DNA of 64,000 nt from Paraburkholderia susongensis (GCF_900177725.1 NZ_FXAT01000003.1:186001-250000), one strand, 5' to 3'. Positions 7,172 through 16,237 are shown, numbered from the stretch's first letter. The notes: a model not told the origin generated them from the letters alone. Made by a program: numbers and translations.

Positions 7172-8649
7172 ACATGATCGAGACATGGAGTGTCGTGATC
7201 GTCGTTGCACCGGTCGCCGCGGCAGCAATTTGCGTGGCGAGCCGGCGCGCGTCCGTCGCCGAGTATGCGAACCTCGCCGCATCGATTGTCTGCGTGGTCG
7301 CGGCGGTTTCGCTCGTCTGCACTGTCAAGGACGGACATCGCTTTCTTCGCGACTACGTCGTGGTCGATGCGCTGGCCGCCTGGACCCTCGTTTGCACTGC
7401 GCTTGTGTATTGCCTCGCTTCGATCTACGCGGTTGGCTATATGCGGCTGCTGGCGGAGGAGCGTGAGCGACTGCCGAACTTCTATGCGCTCTTCGCGCTA
7501 TTCGCGGCGACGATGATCTGCGGGCCGATCATGAACAATATCGGTGTTTACTGGATCGCAATTGAGCTGACCACGCTCGTGAGCACATTCCTCGTCGGCT
7601 TCGAACGCGGCCAGGAAGCAATCGAAGCATCATGGAAGTACATCATCGTCGTTTCCGCAGGCATCAGCCTTGCATTGCTCGGAACGGTGCTCTTCTACTG
7701 GGCGGGCAGTCTTGTCATCGGCCCGACCTATGACATGACGTGGGACGCGCTGCGCCGTGCGGCTCCCAGGATGAATCCCGCGCTCACCCAGATGGCGTTC
7801 CTGCTCGTACTGGTCGGCTATGGCACCAAGGCTGGCCTCGCACCGATGCATACGTGGCTGCCGGATGCACACAGTGAAGGGCCGGCGCCTGTGTCCGCGA
7901 TGCTCTCCGGTGCGCTGCTGAATACGGCCATGCTCGGCGTCGCGCGCTTCCTGACGATCACCGATGCCGCCAGCTCATCGCTGCTGCCGCGCACCGTGCT
8001 TGTTGCGCTTGGCGCGTTTTCGCTCTTTGTCGCCGCGCTGTTCATCGTGCGTCAGGAGGGCGTCAAGCGGCTGATGGCGTATTCCAGTGTCGAGCATATG
8101 GGCGTGCTGGCGCTCGGACTAGGATTCGGTGGTCCGCTCGCGATTGCCGCGGTGCTGTATCACATGCTCAACCATTCACTGAACAAGTCGTTGATGTTCT
8201 TCGGCGCCGGAAACGTCATACGCGTGTTCGGCACCAAGGACATGGGTGAAATCCGCTATGTTTGGGATCGCTTTCCCGTCACGGGCGCACTGTGGCTGGC
8301 GGGCGCGGTGGCGATCACGGGAGCGCCGCCGTTTGGTCTCTTTCTGAGCGAGCTGACGTTGATGCGCGCGGGGATGGTGACCTCGAACGTTTGGGCCGTG
8401 ATCGTGATGTTGATATTGCTGATCGTGATCTTCATCGGTTTTCTCAACCACTTCAGGGCCATGTACTTCGAAGCCCGGCCCGTGGGCCAGGTGTACAAGG
8501 TCACGCGCGCGGCAAACGCCAGCGCATGGATGACGGTCCCAATGTGGCTCGCCTTTGTGCCGGTACTGATCCTCGGTGTGTGGTGGCCACAATACCTGTG
8601 GCGTTTCTTTGCAATGGTCGCCGCGGATCTGGGAGGGCAGGCACGATGA
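7168..8649 (+). CDS. HyfF-like proton-pumping antiporter subunit
   Basis: A 493-residue member of the NuoL/M/N-Mrp antiporter family, closest in layout to HyfF. Ion-path residues are in place: Glu in WIAIELTTLVSTF, Lys in GYGTKAGLAPMHTWLPDAH, and the broken-helix motif SEGPAPVSAMLSG. A later Lys and His lie in YHMLNHSLNKSLMF. The proton channel therefore looks functional even though the catalytic subunit lacks a NiFe site. A GTG start at 7168 overlaps the previous stop, and ATG at 7174 is the alternative. The next gene overlaps by four bases. Confidence 0.88.
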   Translation: MNMIETWSVVIVVAPVAAAAICVASRRASVAEYANLAASIVCVVAAVSLVCTVKDGHRFLRDYVVVDALAAWTLVCTALVYCLASIYAVGYMRLLAEERERLPNFYALFALFAATMICGPIMNNIGVYWIAIELTTLVSTFLVGFERGQEAIEASWKYIIVVSAGISLALLGTVLFYWAGSLVIGPTYDMTWDALRRAAPRMNPALTQMAFLLVLVGYGTKAGLAPMHTWLPDAHSEGPAPVSAMLSGALLNTAMLGVARFLTITDAASSSLLPRTVLVALGAFSLFVAALFIVRQEGVKRLMAYSSVEHMGVLALGLGFGGPLAIAAVLYHMLNHSLNKSLMFFGAGNVIRVFGTKDMGEIRYVWDRFPVTGALWLAGAVAITGAPPFGLFLSELTLMRAGMVTSNVWAVIVMLILLIVIFIGFLNHFRAMYFEARPVGQVYKVTRAANASAWMTVPMWLAFVPVLILGVWWPQYLWRFFAMVAADLGGQAR

Positions 8650-10133
8650 ACAACTGCACGCTCAAGGAAGTCACGCTCGCCGAACTCGGTGCGGCCGCCG
8701 ACGATCTGCTCGGCCGCGGGGGGCGCATGCAGGCCGCCTACGCGTGGTTCCCTCGCCGGGACGCTGCGGAAATCCGCTATATCGCGACCGCGCCTGGCCA
8801 GCGCGAGTTCGTGAGCTGGCGCGTCGAAACAGGCAACGCGCCTGTTCCCAGTCTCGCCGGCAGGTGCCCGCTGCTCGGCTGGTATGAGCGAGAGATCATG
8901 GAAATGAGCGGTGTCGCGTTTGCCGGACATCCGGAACCCGAGCGCCTCGTCACCGCATTTTTGCCGCCGATGGAGCGCGGCCCGCTCGAACCGGCGGATA
9001 CGGCGCAGGCGAGCGTCGCTCGCTCGCTTCCCGCCCCGACGCTGCCGCAAGTGTCAGGCAAGCACGTCCAGTTATTGCCGTTCGGCCCCGTGCGCGCCGA
9101 TGTCGTCGAGTCGGCCCAGTTCATCTTCTACTACGTTGGCGAGGGCATTCTCCACTATCACCCGAATCTATTCCTCAAACATCGCGGGATGGAAAAGCAG
9201 TTCGAGGGGATGGACATCGAACAGGGTGCCCTGCTGGCGGAGCGCGTTGCGGGCATCGACAGCGTCGCGCATGCGCTCGCGTATGTGCAGGCGGCCGAAG
9301 ACGCCGCAGGCTGCATCGTGCCACCTCGCGCACGTTGGCTTCGCGTGATCGTGGCGGAGCTTGAGCGTGTCTACAACCACTTGCATTACCTCGGCCACTT
9401 GTGCCATACAACCACGCTGAAGGTCGGCGAGGCCCAGGGCAAGCTGCTTGAGGAGCGCGCCAAGCAAATGAATGCGCTGGCCTGCGGCAGCCGGCTTTTG
9501 CGGGGCATTCTGTGGCCAGGCGGCGTACGCCGCGATCTGGACGTGGTGGCGATTGCCGAGGGTGTCGCGGCGCTCCGCCCCGAACTGGAGCGGTATGTCG
9601 AACTGATTGAGCGGACCACCAGTCATCTCGATCGGCTCATTTCTACAGCGCCGCTCAGTCAGCAACTGGCCTTCGATCAGGGCGCGACTGGACCAGTCGA
9701 ACGGGCATCGGGCGTCGACCGGGACCTCAGACGGGATCACCCTTATGCCGCGTACGATGAATTGCCGCCCGCTGTCGCGACCCGGAGCGAGGGTGACGCG
9801 TTTGCCCGGATGAAAGTGCGGATCGCTGAACTCCGGACGAGTCTGGCGCTGCTCGACGACGCGATCATGCGCGGCATTCCTGCCGGGCCACTCCTCGCGC
9901 CCTGCCGCTGCGCTCCGAACGCCGAGGGGCTCGGCTGGGCTGAGTCGTCACGGGGCACCGTGCTCTACGCGCTGCATCTCGATGACAGGTCACGCATTGC
10001 GCGAGCGAAGATCAAGTCGCCGTCGTTTTCCAACTGGCGCGTTTTCCCCTTCACCGTGCACGACAGCAACATGATGGACTACGCGATCAACGAAGCGAGT
10101 TTCGGTTTGACCGTTTCGGGTTGCGCGCGATAG
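8646..10133 (+). CDS. HyfG/NuoCD-like large subunit lacking NiFe ligands
   Basis: A 495-residue fusion of a NuoC-like 30-kDa domain (about 1-130, with PLLGWYEREIMEMSGVAFAGHP) and a 49-kDa/hydrogenase large-subunit domain. In group 4 hydrogenases the first NiFe motif reads ERVCGIC. Here residues 199-205 read ERVAGID, so both Cys are replaced (Ala202, Asp205). The C-terminal DPCxxC motif is also absent, the protein ending FGLTVSGCAR. The complex I-like VERASGVDRDLRRDHPYAAY segment is well kept. This is the mark of 'energy-converting hydrogenase-related' (Ehr) complexes, which cannot make hydrogen in the usual way. The ATG at 8646 overlaps the HyfF-like stop (ATGA). Confidence 0.88.
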   Translation: MNNCTLKEVTLAELGAAADDLLGRGGRMQAAYAWFPRRDAAEIRYIATAPGQREFVSWRVETGNAPVPSLAGRCPLLGWYEREIMEMSGVAFAGHPEPERLVTAFLPPMERGPLEPADTAQASVARSLPAPTLPQVSGKHVQLLPFGPVRADVVESAQFIFYYVGEGILHYHPNLFLKHRGMEKQFEGMDIEQGALLAERVAGIDSVAHALAYVQAAEDAAGCIVPPRARWLRVIVAELERVYNHLHYLGHLCHTTTLKVGEAQGKLLEERAKQMNALACGSRLLRGILWPGGVRRDLDVVAIAEGVAALRPELERYVELIERTTSHLDRLISTAPLSQQLAFDQGATGPVERASGVDRDLRRDHPYAAYDELPPAVATRSEGDAFARMKVRIAELRTSLALLDDAIMRGIPAGPLLAPCRCAPNAEGLGWAESSRGTVLYALHLDDRSRIARAKIKSPSFSNWRVFPFTVHDSNMMDYAINEASFGLTVSGCAR

Positions 10134-10145
10134 GACGGAGCGACT

Positions 10146-10955
10146 ATGTCTCTATGGAGCTGGTTTGGACTGACGAGCGGCAGCGCAAGTACCGAATGGC
10201 CGCTCAAGGGCGATGCGCACGGTCAGCAAGGCGTGCTTGGCATGCCGCGTTACGATCCGGCCAGGTGCCGGGATGGTTGCGACGCATGCGCAAAGGCATG
10301 CATCACGCACGCGATCACCTTTTCTCCCGGGCGGGGAGCGCATGTCCCTCCGGAGGTGGATTGGGGCCGTTGCATCGTGTGCCAGCGCTGTACCGAAGCG
10401 TGTCCGACAGGCGCCTTCTCGCCATCGACGGACTGGGCGGTTGGAGTGACGAATCGGGACGACCTCGTGTGGGACGAGGCCTTGGCTTCCCGCATGCCAC
10501 GCGAGGTGGCCGAACGGACGCGCCGCACATTCCGCCGCAGTCTGCATATCCGCCATGTCGACGCGGGATCGTGCAATGGTTGCGAATCGGAACTGCAGGC
10601 GTTGAACAATCCGTTCTACAACCTGCACCGCCTTGGCATCTTCTTCACGGCGTCACCACGCTTTGCCGATGTCCTGCTCGTCACCGGGCCGGTGACGCAT
10701 GCGATGCGTGCACCGCTACTGACGACGTATGAGGCGATGCCCGATCCGAAGTGGGTCATCGCGACAGGGACATGTGCGGTGTCGGGTGGCGTCAGCGCAG
10801 GAAATTACGCGTGCGGCAGCGGCCTCGACGGCGTCTTGCCGGTCGACGTCTACCTGCCGGGCTGTCCGCCTAATCCTGCTGCGATCATTCACGCGTTGCT
10901 GTTGATAGTCGGTCGCGCGGAGCAACGGATGCGAGGAGGGCAACTTGAGCGCTGA
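10146..10955 (+). CDS. Ferredoxin-HyfI fusion: iron-sulfur electron-transfer subunit
   Basis: A 269-residue fusion of a HyfH/NuoI-like ferredoxin domain with a HyfI/NuoB-like small subunit. The N-terminal half holds two [4Fe-4S] motifs: CRDGCDACAKAC (unusual C-x3-C spacing at the first pair) and CIVCQRCTEACP. The C-terminal half has the small-subunit Cys set: SCNGCE near 140, GTCAVSGG near 205, and LPGCPPNP near 238. The electron chain up to the proximal cluster is thus complete while the NiFe site next door is missing. It has a good Shine-Dalgarno and lies 12 bases after the large subunit. Confidence 0.88.
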   Translation: MSLWSWFGLTSGSASTEWPLKGDAHGQQGVLGMPRYDPARCRDGCDACAKACITHAITFSPGRGAHVPPEVDWGRCIVCQRCTEACPTGAFSPSTDWAVGVTNRDDLVWDEALASRMPREVAERTRRTFRRSLHIRHVDAGSCNGCESELQALNNPFYNLHRLGIFFTASPRFADVLLVTGPVTHAMRAPLLTTYEAMPDPKWVIATGTCAVSGGVSAGNYACGSGLDGVLPVDVYLPGCPPNPAAIIHALLLIVGRAEQRMRGGQLER

Positions 10956-12936
10956 CCTGATTCTGGCCGCGAGCGTCCTGTGGCTTGCCGCCGCCATCCT
11001 GTCGCCGATACGCCCAGTCCGGGCGTTGCCCCGATATTTGCTGAGCGCCGGCTGCGTGCTGGGCGTCGCGGCGTGTCTGATCGCTTTGCCCACCGCCCCC
11101 CCTCGCGTTGAATTTCCGTTTGCGCTTGCCTCGCAGCGCATCGCGTTCGCGCTCGAACCCTCAGCGCTCTGGCTGCTCGGCTTCGGTCTTGTACCGGCGA
11201 TCTTCGCCTGCTGGCTTGGCTCGCCCCTCTCGGGCGATTCCGGCACGTGGTGGGCGGGGGCATCGCTGAGTCTGCTCGGCGCACTGGGTGTGTTCGGTCT
11301 GCAGGACGGTATGTCGATGCTCGTCGCCTGGGAAGTGATGAGCCTGGGGGGAGCGGTGATGCTTGCCGGCGAACGCGCGCGCGAAGCCAATGGCAAACCC
11401 GTGCTGCTCATGCTCGCGCTGCTCGAGGTGGGCGCGATTGCACTCGTCTTCGCGATTCTGCTACTCGATCACGCGTCGGCCGGCATCGGTTTCGACGCAT
11501 TTATTGCCCATGCGCCCCACACGTCGACGCTTCTGTCGTGGGTGGCCGGTATGGCTCTGCTCATCGGCTTCGGCGCGAAGCTCGGCCTCATCCCCTTCTA
11601 CGAGTGGTTTCCGCGCGCATATTCGAGCGGCAGTGGTGCGACTGGTGTGCTGTTCTCCGGCGTCGTACTCAATGCGGCCTATTTCGCGCTGAGCCGCGGC
11701 TGGAACAGCTGGCTGGGCGTCGCCAACGCTAGCGGCACAGCGTTCGGGCTCGGCGTGGTCGCGATCGCGATCGGCGTTGTCAGCGCGGTGCTGGCGATCC
11801 TGTTTGCTTTCCAGCAGGACGATTGGAGAGCGTTGCTCAGCTATTCGTCGGCGGAAAACGCGTCGGTCGCGGTGGCGATGCTCGGCGTGACGCAACTCTT
11901 TCGCAGCGACCATTTGAACGATCTCGCCGGCCTCGCATGGACCGTCGCGTTGTTGCATCTCGCCGGCCATGCGCTCGCCAAGGGCGGGCTCTTTCTGGTC
12001 GCCGACGGCATCCAGGCGTCGACGGGCAATTACGACATCGTGCCGCGCGGCTGGATCAGAAACAGCGGTTTCATGCTGGGTCTCGGCGCACTTTTCGCCG
12101 TGATGAGCCTGGCGTCGATTCCCCCGCAGGCGGGGTTCGTCAGCGAATGGTACGTGTTCCAGTCGGTGTTTCAGGGCTTTCATTTATCGGCTTTCACCGG
12201 GCGTCTTGTGCTGGTGCTGGCCGGTGCGGGTCTCGCACTCGCTGCCGCGGTGGCACTCGCCACGTTCGTCAAACTGTTCGGGCTGGGGCTGTTGGGAATG
12301 CCGGACCCGGACTATCACCGCCCGGTGCCCCGGCGAAGTGCCGTGGCCGTCGGCATGCTGGGACTTTGCGTGCTTGCGGTGGCCGTCGGTGCGCCGTTGT
12401 GGCTCAACGCGCTGGCAAGCGGAGCCCAGGCACTATTTCAGGCCAACAGCCCGCAGGCAATGGTATCGGGATGGCTGCTGGTGCCGCTGACCGACAAGTT
12501 TGCCTTTATCTCACCGTCGAAGCTCATCATCGCGATGCCGTTGCTGGCGCTCATCCCGCTCACACTGTTGCGGCTCACGGGAACGCGCCCGGTGCGGCGC
12601 ACGGCGGTCTGGTTTGGTGGCATGACCCAGCACGGCCGTGACGCGATGACTACGCCGCTGACGTTCTCGAATGCAATGCGCACGTTCTACAGCTTCGTGT
12701 ATCAGCCGACCATGAGCACCGAGCGCGAACATGAGCAACGCGAGTACTTCATCAAGCGGCTGGTGTTTTACGAGGGAGTGACGGACCTGTTCGAACGGCA
12801 TCTGTTCGAGCCGGCAATCCGGATCGTGACGTGGTGTGCCGACAGGCTGCGCGCATTGCAGTCCGGCAACCTGAACTTCTATCTCGCCCTGATCGGTGCT
12901 CTGCTGGTGGCGATACTGGCGTTGACACTCGTATAG
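10945..12936 (+). CDS. HyfB-like proton-pumping antiporter subunit
   Basis: A 663-residue second NuoL/M-type subunit, HyfB-like in length, with about 14-16 membrane segments. Ion-path residues are present: Glu in LVAWEVMSLGGAVML, and Lys in GFGAKLGLIPFYEWFPRAY. Further charged residues lie in GHALAKGGLFL, and a C-terminal amphipathic region (YQPTMSTEREHEQREYFIK) precedes the last helix. The start is TTG at 10945, chosen because GGAGG (10935-10939) lies five bases upstream and no ATG fits. It overlaps the preceding gene by 11 bases. It is the last subunit gene. No formate dehydrogenase or maturation (hyp) gene accompanies it. Confidence 0.88.
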   Translation: MSADLILAASVLWLAAAILSPIRPVRALPRYLLSAGCVLGVAACLIALPTAPPRVEFPFALASQRIAFALEPSALWLLGFGLVPAIFACWLGSPLSGDSGTWWAGASLSLLGALGVFGLQDGMSMLVAWEVMSLGGAVMLAGERAREANGKPVLLMLALLEVGAIALVFAILLLDHASAGIGFDAFIAHAPHTSTLLSWVAGMALLIGFGAKLGLIPFYEWFPRAYSSGSGATGVLFSGVVLNAAYFALSRGWNSWLGVANASGTAFGLGVVAIAIGVVSAVLAILFAFQQDDWRALLSYSSAENASVAVAMLGVTQLFRSDHLNDLAGLAWTVALLHLAGHALAKGGLFLVADGIQASTGNYDIVPRGWIRNSGFMLGLGALFAVMSLASIPPQAGFVSEWYVFQSVFQGFHLSAFTGRLVLVLAGAGLALAAAVALATFVKLFGLGLLGMPDPDYHRPVPRRSAVAVGMLGLCVLAVAVGAPLWLNALASGAQALFQANSPQAMVSGWLLVPLTDKFAFISPSKLIIAMPLLALIPLTLLRLTGTRPVRRTAVWFGGMTQHGRDAMTTPLTFSNAMRTFYSFVYQPTMSTEREHEQREYFIKRLVFYEGVTDLFERHLFEPAIRIVTWCADRLRALQSGNLNFYLALIGALLVAILALTLV

Positions 12937-13088
12937 CCTGCTTTGAGCGGGCGGTCGCGTAATTCGACGCGGCGTCCTCGCGAACGATTGCCCCAAACGC
13001 TGGTGAGTGTTGCTGCACATACGGCTTCGTCCTGAGTTGGTCGGCGCGCACGATCGTTGAGCCGGGTAATGGCTTTCCGGGAGGTGGC

Positions 13089-14279
13089 ATGGCAAATCAG
13101 ACGATAGGCCCCGGAAGTCGCCGAGCGATGCGCTTTGTACTGCTGGTGGGCATCCTGAGCTTCTTCGCCGATTTCACGTACGAAGGCGCACGCAGTATCC
13201 TGGGGCCTTTCCTCGCGGGCGCAGGCGCATCGGCAACGATCATCGGGATCGTCGTCGGCTTGGGCGAACTCCTCGGCTATGGCCTGCGCGTTGTCTCGGG
13301 CACGATGGCCGACGCGACGCGACGCTTCTGGCCGATCACGATCTTTGGCTATATCGTCCAGATGGGCGCAGTGCCTGCGCTTGCGTTGACACACAGTTGG
13401 CAGGCGGCCGCGTGCCTGATCGTCCTGGAGCGCGTCGGCAAGGCAATCCGCAATCCGCCTCGTGATGTGATGCTCTCGAGCGCCGCACAACGCATCGGCA
13501 GATATGGATGGGCTTTCGGCATTCACGAAGCCTGCGATCAGTTCGGTGCGATGTTGGGGCCGCTTGTCGTAGCGGCGGTGCTCGCCACGCGTGGAGACTA
13601 CCGGCTGGCGTTTGCCGTCCTCGCCGTGCCTGCTGTGATCAACCTGTGTTTTCTCACGGTGGCGCGTCTGGTCTTTCCGCGCCCCCAGGACATGGAGCAG
13701 CGCACGCCGGGTGCGGCAGCGGCGGGCAGCTTCCCGGCACTTTACTGGGTCTACCTCTGCGGCGCAGGTCTCGTTGCGGCAGGCTTTGCCGACTATCCAC
13801 TCATCGCTTATCACTGGGTCAAACAGCACACGCTGACAACGGAATGGATTCCGGTCTTCTATGCTGTCGCGATGGCCGTAAGCGGTGGAGCGTCGCTCGT
13901 GCTCGGCCGCTTTTTCGACCGGTTCGGCTTTAAGGTGCTGATTGGGTTGACCGGCGTCTCGCTATTCTTCGCGCCACTGGTGTTTCTCGGTGGCCATTTC
14001 GGTCTGGCGATTCTCGGCGCCGCGCTGTGGGGGATGGGCATGGGCGTGCACGAGTCGATCATTCCTGCAGCGGTCGCGCCAATGGTTGCGCAGTCGCAAA
14101 GAGGCTCGGCGTTCGGCACGTTCACTGCGGTGTACGGAGTCTGCTGGTTCGCGGGCAGCGCCTTCATTGGCTGGATCTACGATCAGTCGGTAATCGGGGC
14201 CGTCGCATTCTGTGTGATTACACAAGCGACGGCTATACCGGTCTTTGTCTGGGTGGGCTGGCGTCGCGAGAAGGGTTAG
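13089..14279 (+). CDS. MFS transporter at the end of the fluoride/Ehr island
   Basis: A 396-residue major facilitator with 12 predicted membrane segments. The loop GKAIRNPPRDVMLSSAAQ near residue 120 is typical of a subgroup annotated only as 'MFS transporter'. The substrate cannot be told from sequence. A strong GGGAGGTGG precedes the ATG at 13089. It lies 152 bases after the HyfB-like gene on the same strand with no clear terminator between, so it may belong to the fluoride-controlled transcript. A role in fluoride or organofluorine export is speculation. Confidence 0.78.
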   Translation: MANQTIGPGSRRAMRFVLLVGILSFFADFTYEGARSILGPFLAGAGASATIIGIVVGLGELLGYGLRVVSGTMADATRRFWPITIFGYIVQMGAVPALALTHSWQAAACLIVLERVGKAIRNPPRDVMLSSAAQRIGRYGWAFGIHEACDQFGAMLGPLVVAAVLATRGDYRLAFAVLAVPAVINLCFLTVARLVFPRPQDMEQRTPGAAAAGSFPALYWVYLCGAGLVAAGFADYPLIAYHWVKQHTLTTEWIPVFYAVAMAVSGGASLVLGRFFDRFGFKVLIGLTGVSLFFAPLVFLGGHFGLAILGAALWGMGMGVHESIIPAAVAPMVAQSQRGSAFGTFTAVYGVCWFAGSAFIGWIYDQSVIGAVAFCVITQATAIPVFVWVGWRREKG

Positions 14280-14316
14280 GCGGCGCACTGAATCATCGGA
14301 GGTAACACGACGTGCG

Positions 14317-14345
14317 AGCGGCGCGGCCCGTGGCCGCGCGGCGCT
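14317..14345. terminator. Bidirectional hairpin between convergent genes
   Basis: GCGCGGCC and GGCCGCGC flank a CGT loop (14321-14339), with further GC pairing outside. It sits between the MFS stop and the end of the minus-strand hydrolase. There is no T-run, so the terminator call is tentative. Confidence 0.4.
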
Positions 14346-14947
14346 CACACGAACGCGTGCTGCGCGACCTCGAACGCCTCTTCGCGAAAGCGCAGCGGCG
14401 CCGCGCAGTGCACGAGCGTATCGACGAAGTACTTCGCGCGCGGCCACGGACCAAAACCGGCCGCGGTATTGATGTGCCCCGCGTCGCCGAGATTGACGAA
14501 CGCGCTGCCGAAACGCTGCGCGAGATCGCGAGCATCGGCAAGCGGCATCCACGGATCGGTTTCGCTGCCGATCAGAATCGACGGCACGCCGAGGCGTCGC
14601 GCGTCGAAGGATCCCGCGAACGTGAATTTGCGCGGACTCGCGGGCGCGACGAACAGCACTCCGACCACGTCGTTCAGGAGCGACGTCTGCCGCAACGCAT
14701 GCGCGGTCGCTAGGCAGCCGAAGCTGTGCGCGGCCAGCACGAACGGGCCGCGTTCGCGCGCGAGCAGATCGTGCAACGACTTCGCCCATTGCGCGATGTC
14801 GGGCGCATCCCAGTTGGTCTGCTCGACGCGCAGCGAGCGCGCGAACTGCCGCTCCAGCCACGTTTGCCAATGCGCGCCTTCGCTGCCGTGCAGGCCTGGC
14901 ACGGTGACGAGCCGTGGCGGCCATGTCGATCTGGTGCATGAAAGCAT
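14345..14947 (-). CDS. RBBP9/YdeN-type serine hydrolase
   Basis: A 200-residue alpha/beta hydrolase of the RBBP9 family. The oxyanion-side motif VPGLHGSEGAHWQTWLE opens the protein. The nucleophile Ser lies in AHSFGC, the acid Asp in GSETDPWMP, and the His in DAGHIN, so the triad is complete. Family members are small esterase-like hydrolases of unclear physiological substrate. It is convergent with the MFS gene, and its left edge marks where the less GC-extreme island appears to end. Confidence 0.82.
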   Translation of the reverse strand: MLSCTRSTWPPRLVTVPGLHGSEGAHWQTWLERQFARSLRVEQTNWDAPDIAQWAKSLHDLLARERGPFVLAAHSFGCLATAHALRQTSLLNDVVGVLFVAPASPRKFTFAGSFDARRLGVPSILIGSETDPWMPLADARDLAQRFGSAFVNLGDAGHINTAAGFGPWPRAKYFVDTLVHCAAPLRFREEAFEVAQHAFV

Positions 14948-15031
14948 GGAAATGCCTCGCTGCGGGAGTCCGGGCAGTCATTGTCCCGCCGCGTGGCGCG
15001 TGGGCGAACCAAGTTTTTGTGCTTTGGTTAT

Positions 15032-15070
15032 GGGATAAACGGCGGGGATAAACCGCGGGGTTAAACGGCA
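15032..15070. repeat. Three tandem 13-bp repeats
   Basis: Three back-to-back units, GGGATAAACGGCG, GGGATAAACCGCG and GGGTTAAACGGCA, differ at one to three positions. They lie in the 348-base gap between the minus-strand hydrolase (start 14947) and the reductase (start 15296), where nothing else was seen. Confidence 0.6.
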
Positions 15071-15295
15071 AGATCAAGCGATGAAACCGCACGCCTGTGC
15101 GCAAACGCGCGCGATTCGCGTCGAAAAAGTAGAATGAGGCCTATCCATAACGGGAGGAGACCCGATGCCGCACGCGTCGTCCCAGGCGCCGCAGCCGCCG
15201 CAGTCCTCGTCGCCACGCTTGCATGGCGCGGCCGTGGTCCGTCCCGCCGAGACCAACCCACACGCAGGCACAACCGCGGACGCGTTCCGGACCGT

Positions 15296-16237
15296 ATGAA
15301 AATCCTCTTCTACATGCCGCATACCGATGCCGCCGCGTGGCTGCACGACCTCGCGCGCGCCCTGCCCGAAGCGCACTTGCGCGAATGGCAGCAGGGCGAC
15401 ACCGAGCCGGCCGATTTCGCGGTCGTGTGGCGTCCGCCGCACGAGATGCTGGCCGGCCGCGACACGCTGCGCGCGATCTTCAATCTCGGCGCAGGCGTCG
15501 ATGCGATCCTCGCGCTCGAACGCGAACATCCCGGCACACTGCCGCGCAACGCTCCGCTGATTCGCCTCGAAGACACCGGCATGGCCGTGCAGATGACCGA
15601 ATACGTCACGCACGCGGTGCTGCGCTATCTGCGCCGCTTCGACGAATATCAGGCGCTGCAGAACGAGCGCCGCTGGCAAGTGCTCGAGCCGCATCCGCGC
15701 GCGAGCTTCACGGTCGGCGTACTCGGGCTCGGTGTGCTCGGCACGCAGGTCGCGCAAACGCTCGCGACATTCGGCCTCCCGGTGCGCGGCTATAGCCGCA
15801 GTGCGAAGCAGATCGACGGCATTGCGACGTTCGCGGGAAGCGAACAGTTCGACGCGTTCCTCGACGGCGCGAAGGTGCTCGTGAATCTGCTGCCGCATAC
15901 GCCCGACACCGGGAACGTGCTGAACGCGCGCACGTTTGCGAAGCTCGCGCGCGGTGCCTATCTGATCAACGTCGCGCGCGGCGCGCATCTGGTCGAGGCG
16001 GATCTGCTCGACGCGCTCGCCAGCGGCCAGCTCGCCGGCGCCACGCTCGACGTGTTCCGCGAAGAACCGCTGCCCGCCGATCATCCGTTCTGGCGCGAGC
16101 CGCGCATCACGATCACGCCGCACGTATCGGCGCTGACGCTGCGCGAGGAGAGCGTCGGGCAGATCGCGCGCAAGATCGAAGCGCTGATGCGCGGCGAGCC
16201 GGTGAGCGGTATCGTGGAGCAGGAACGCGGATACTGA
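15296..16237 (+). CDS. ghrA: Glyoxylate/hydroxypyruvate reductase A-like dehydrogenase
   Basis: A 313-residue D-isomer-specific 2-hydroxyacid dehydrogenase of the GhrA type, reducing 2-oxoacids such as glyoxylate or hydroxypyruvate with NAD(P)H. The nucleotide-binding loop is GVLGLGVLGTQVAQTL. The catalytic Arg lies in NVARGAHLVE, the Glu in DVFREEPLP and the His in ITPHVSALT. The ATG at 15296 (MKILFYMPH) was chosen over a longer upstream frame because the family begins exactly here. Symbol by resemblance. Confidence 0.85.
   Translation: MKILFYMPHTDAAAWLHDLARALPEAHLREWQQGDTEPADFAVVWRPPHEMLAGRDTLRAIFNLGAGVDAILALEREHPGTLPRNAPLIRLEDTGMAVQMTEYVTHAVLRYLRRFDEYQALQNERRWQVLEPHPRASFTVGVLGLGVLGTQVAQTLATFGLPVRGYSRSAKQIDGIATFAGSEQFDAFLDGAKVLVNLLPHTPDTGNVLNARTFAKLARGAYLINVARGAHLVEADLLDALASGQLAGATLDVFREEPLPADHPFWREPRITITPHVSALTLREESVGQIARKIEALMRGEPVSGIVEQERGY

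Noticed and set aside
8262..8645. N-terminal extension of the large subunit
   Set aside because: It overlaps the HyfF-like gene and is not protein-like. The ATG at 8646 with ATGA overlap and a NuoC-type N-terminus is the real start.
5537..12936. Annotation as formate hydrogenlyase or hydrogenase-4
   Set aside because: The large subunit lacks both NiFe Cys motifs, and no formate dehydrogenase or hyp maturation genes are present. An Ehr-type complex fits better.
13089..14279. Calling the MFS protein a fluoride exporter
   Set aside because: Nothing in its sequence shows the substrate. Position alone is not enough.
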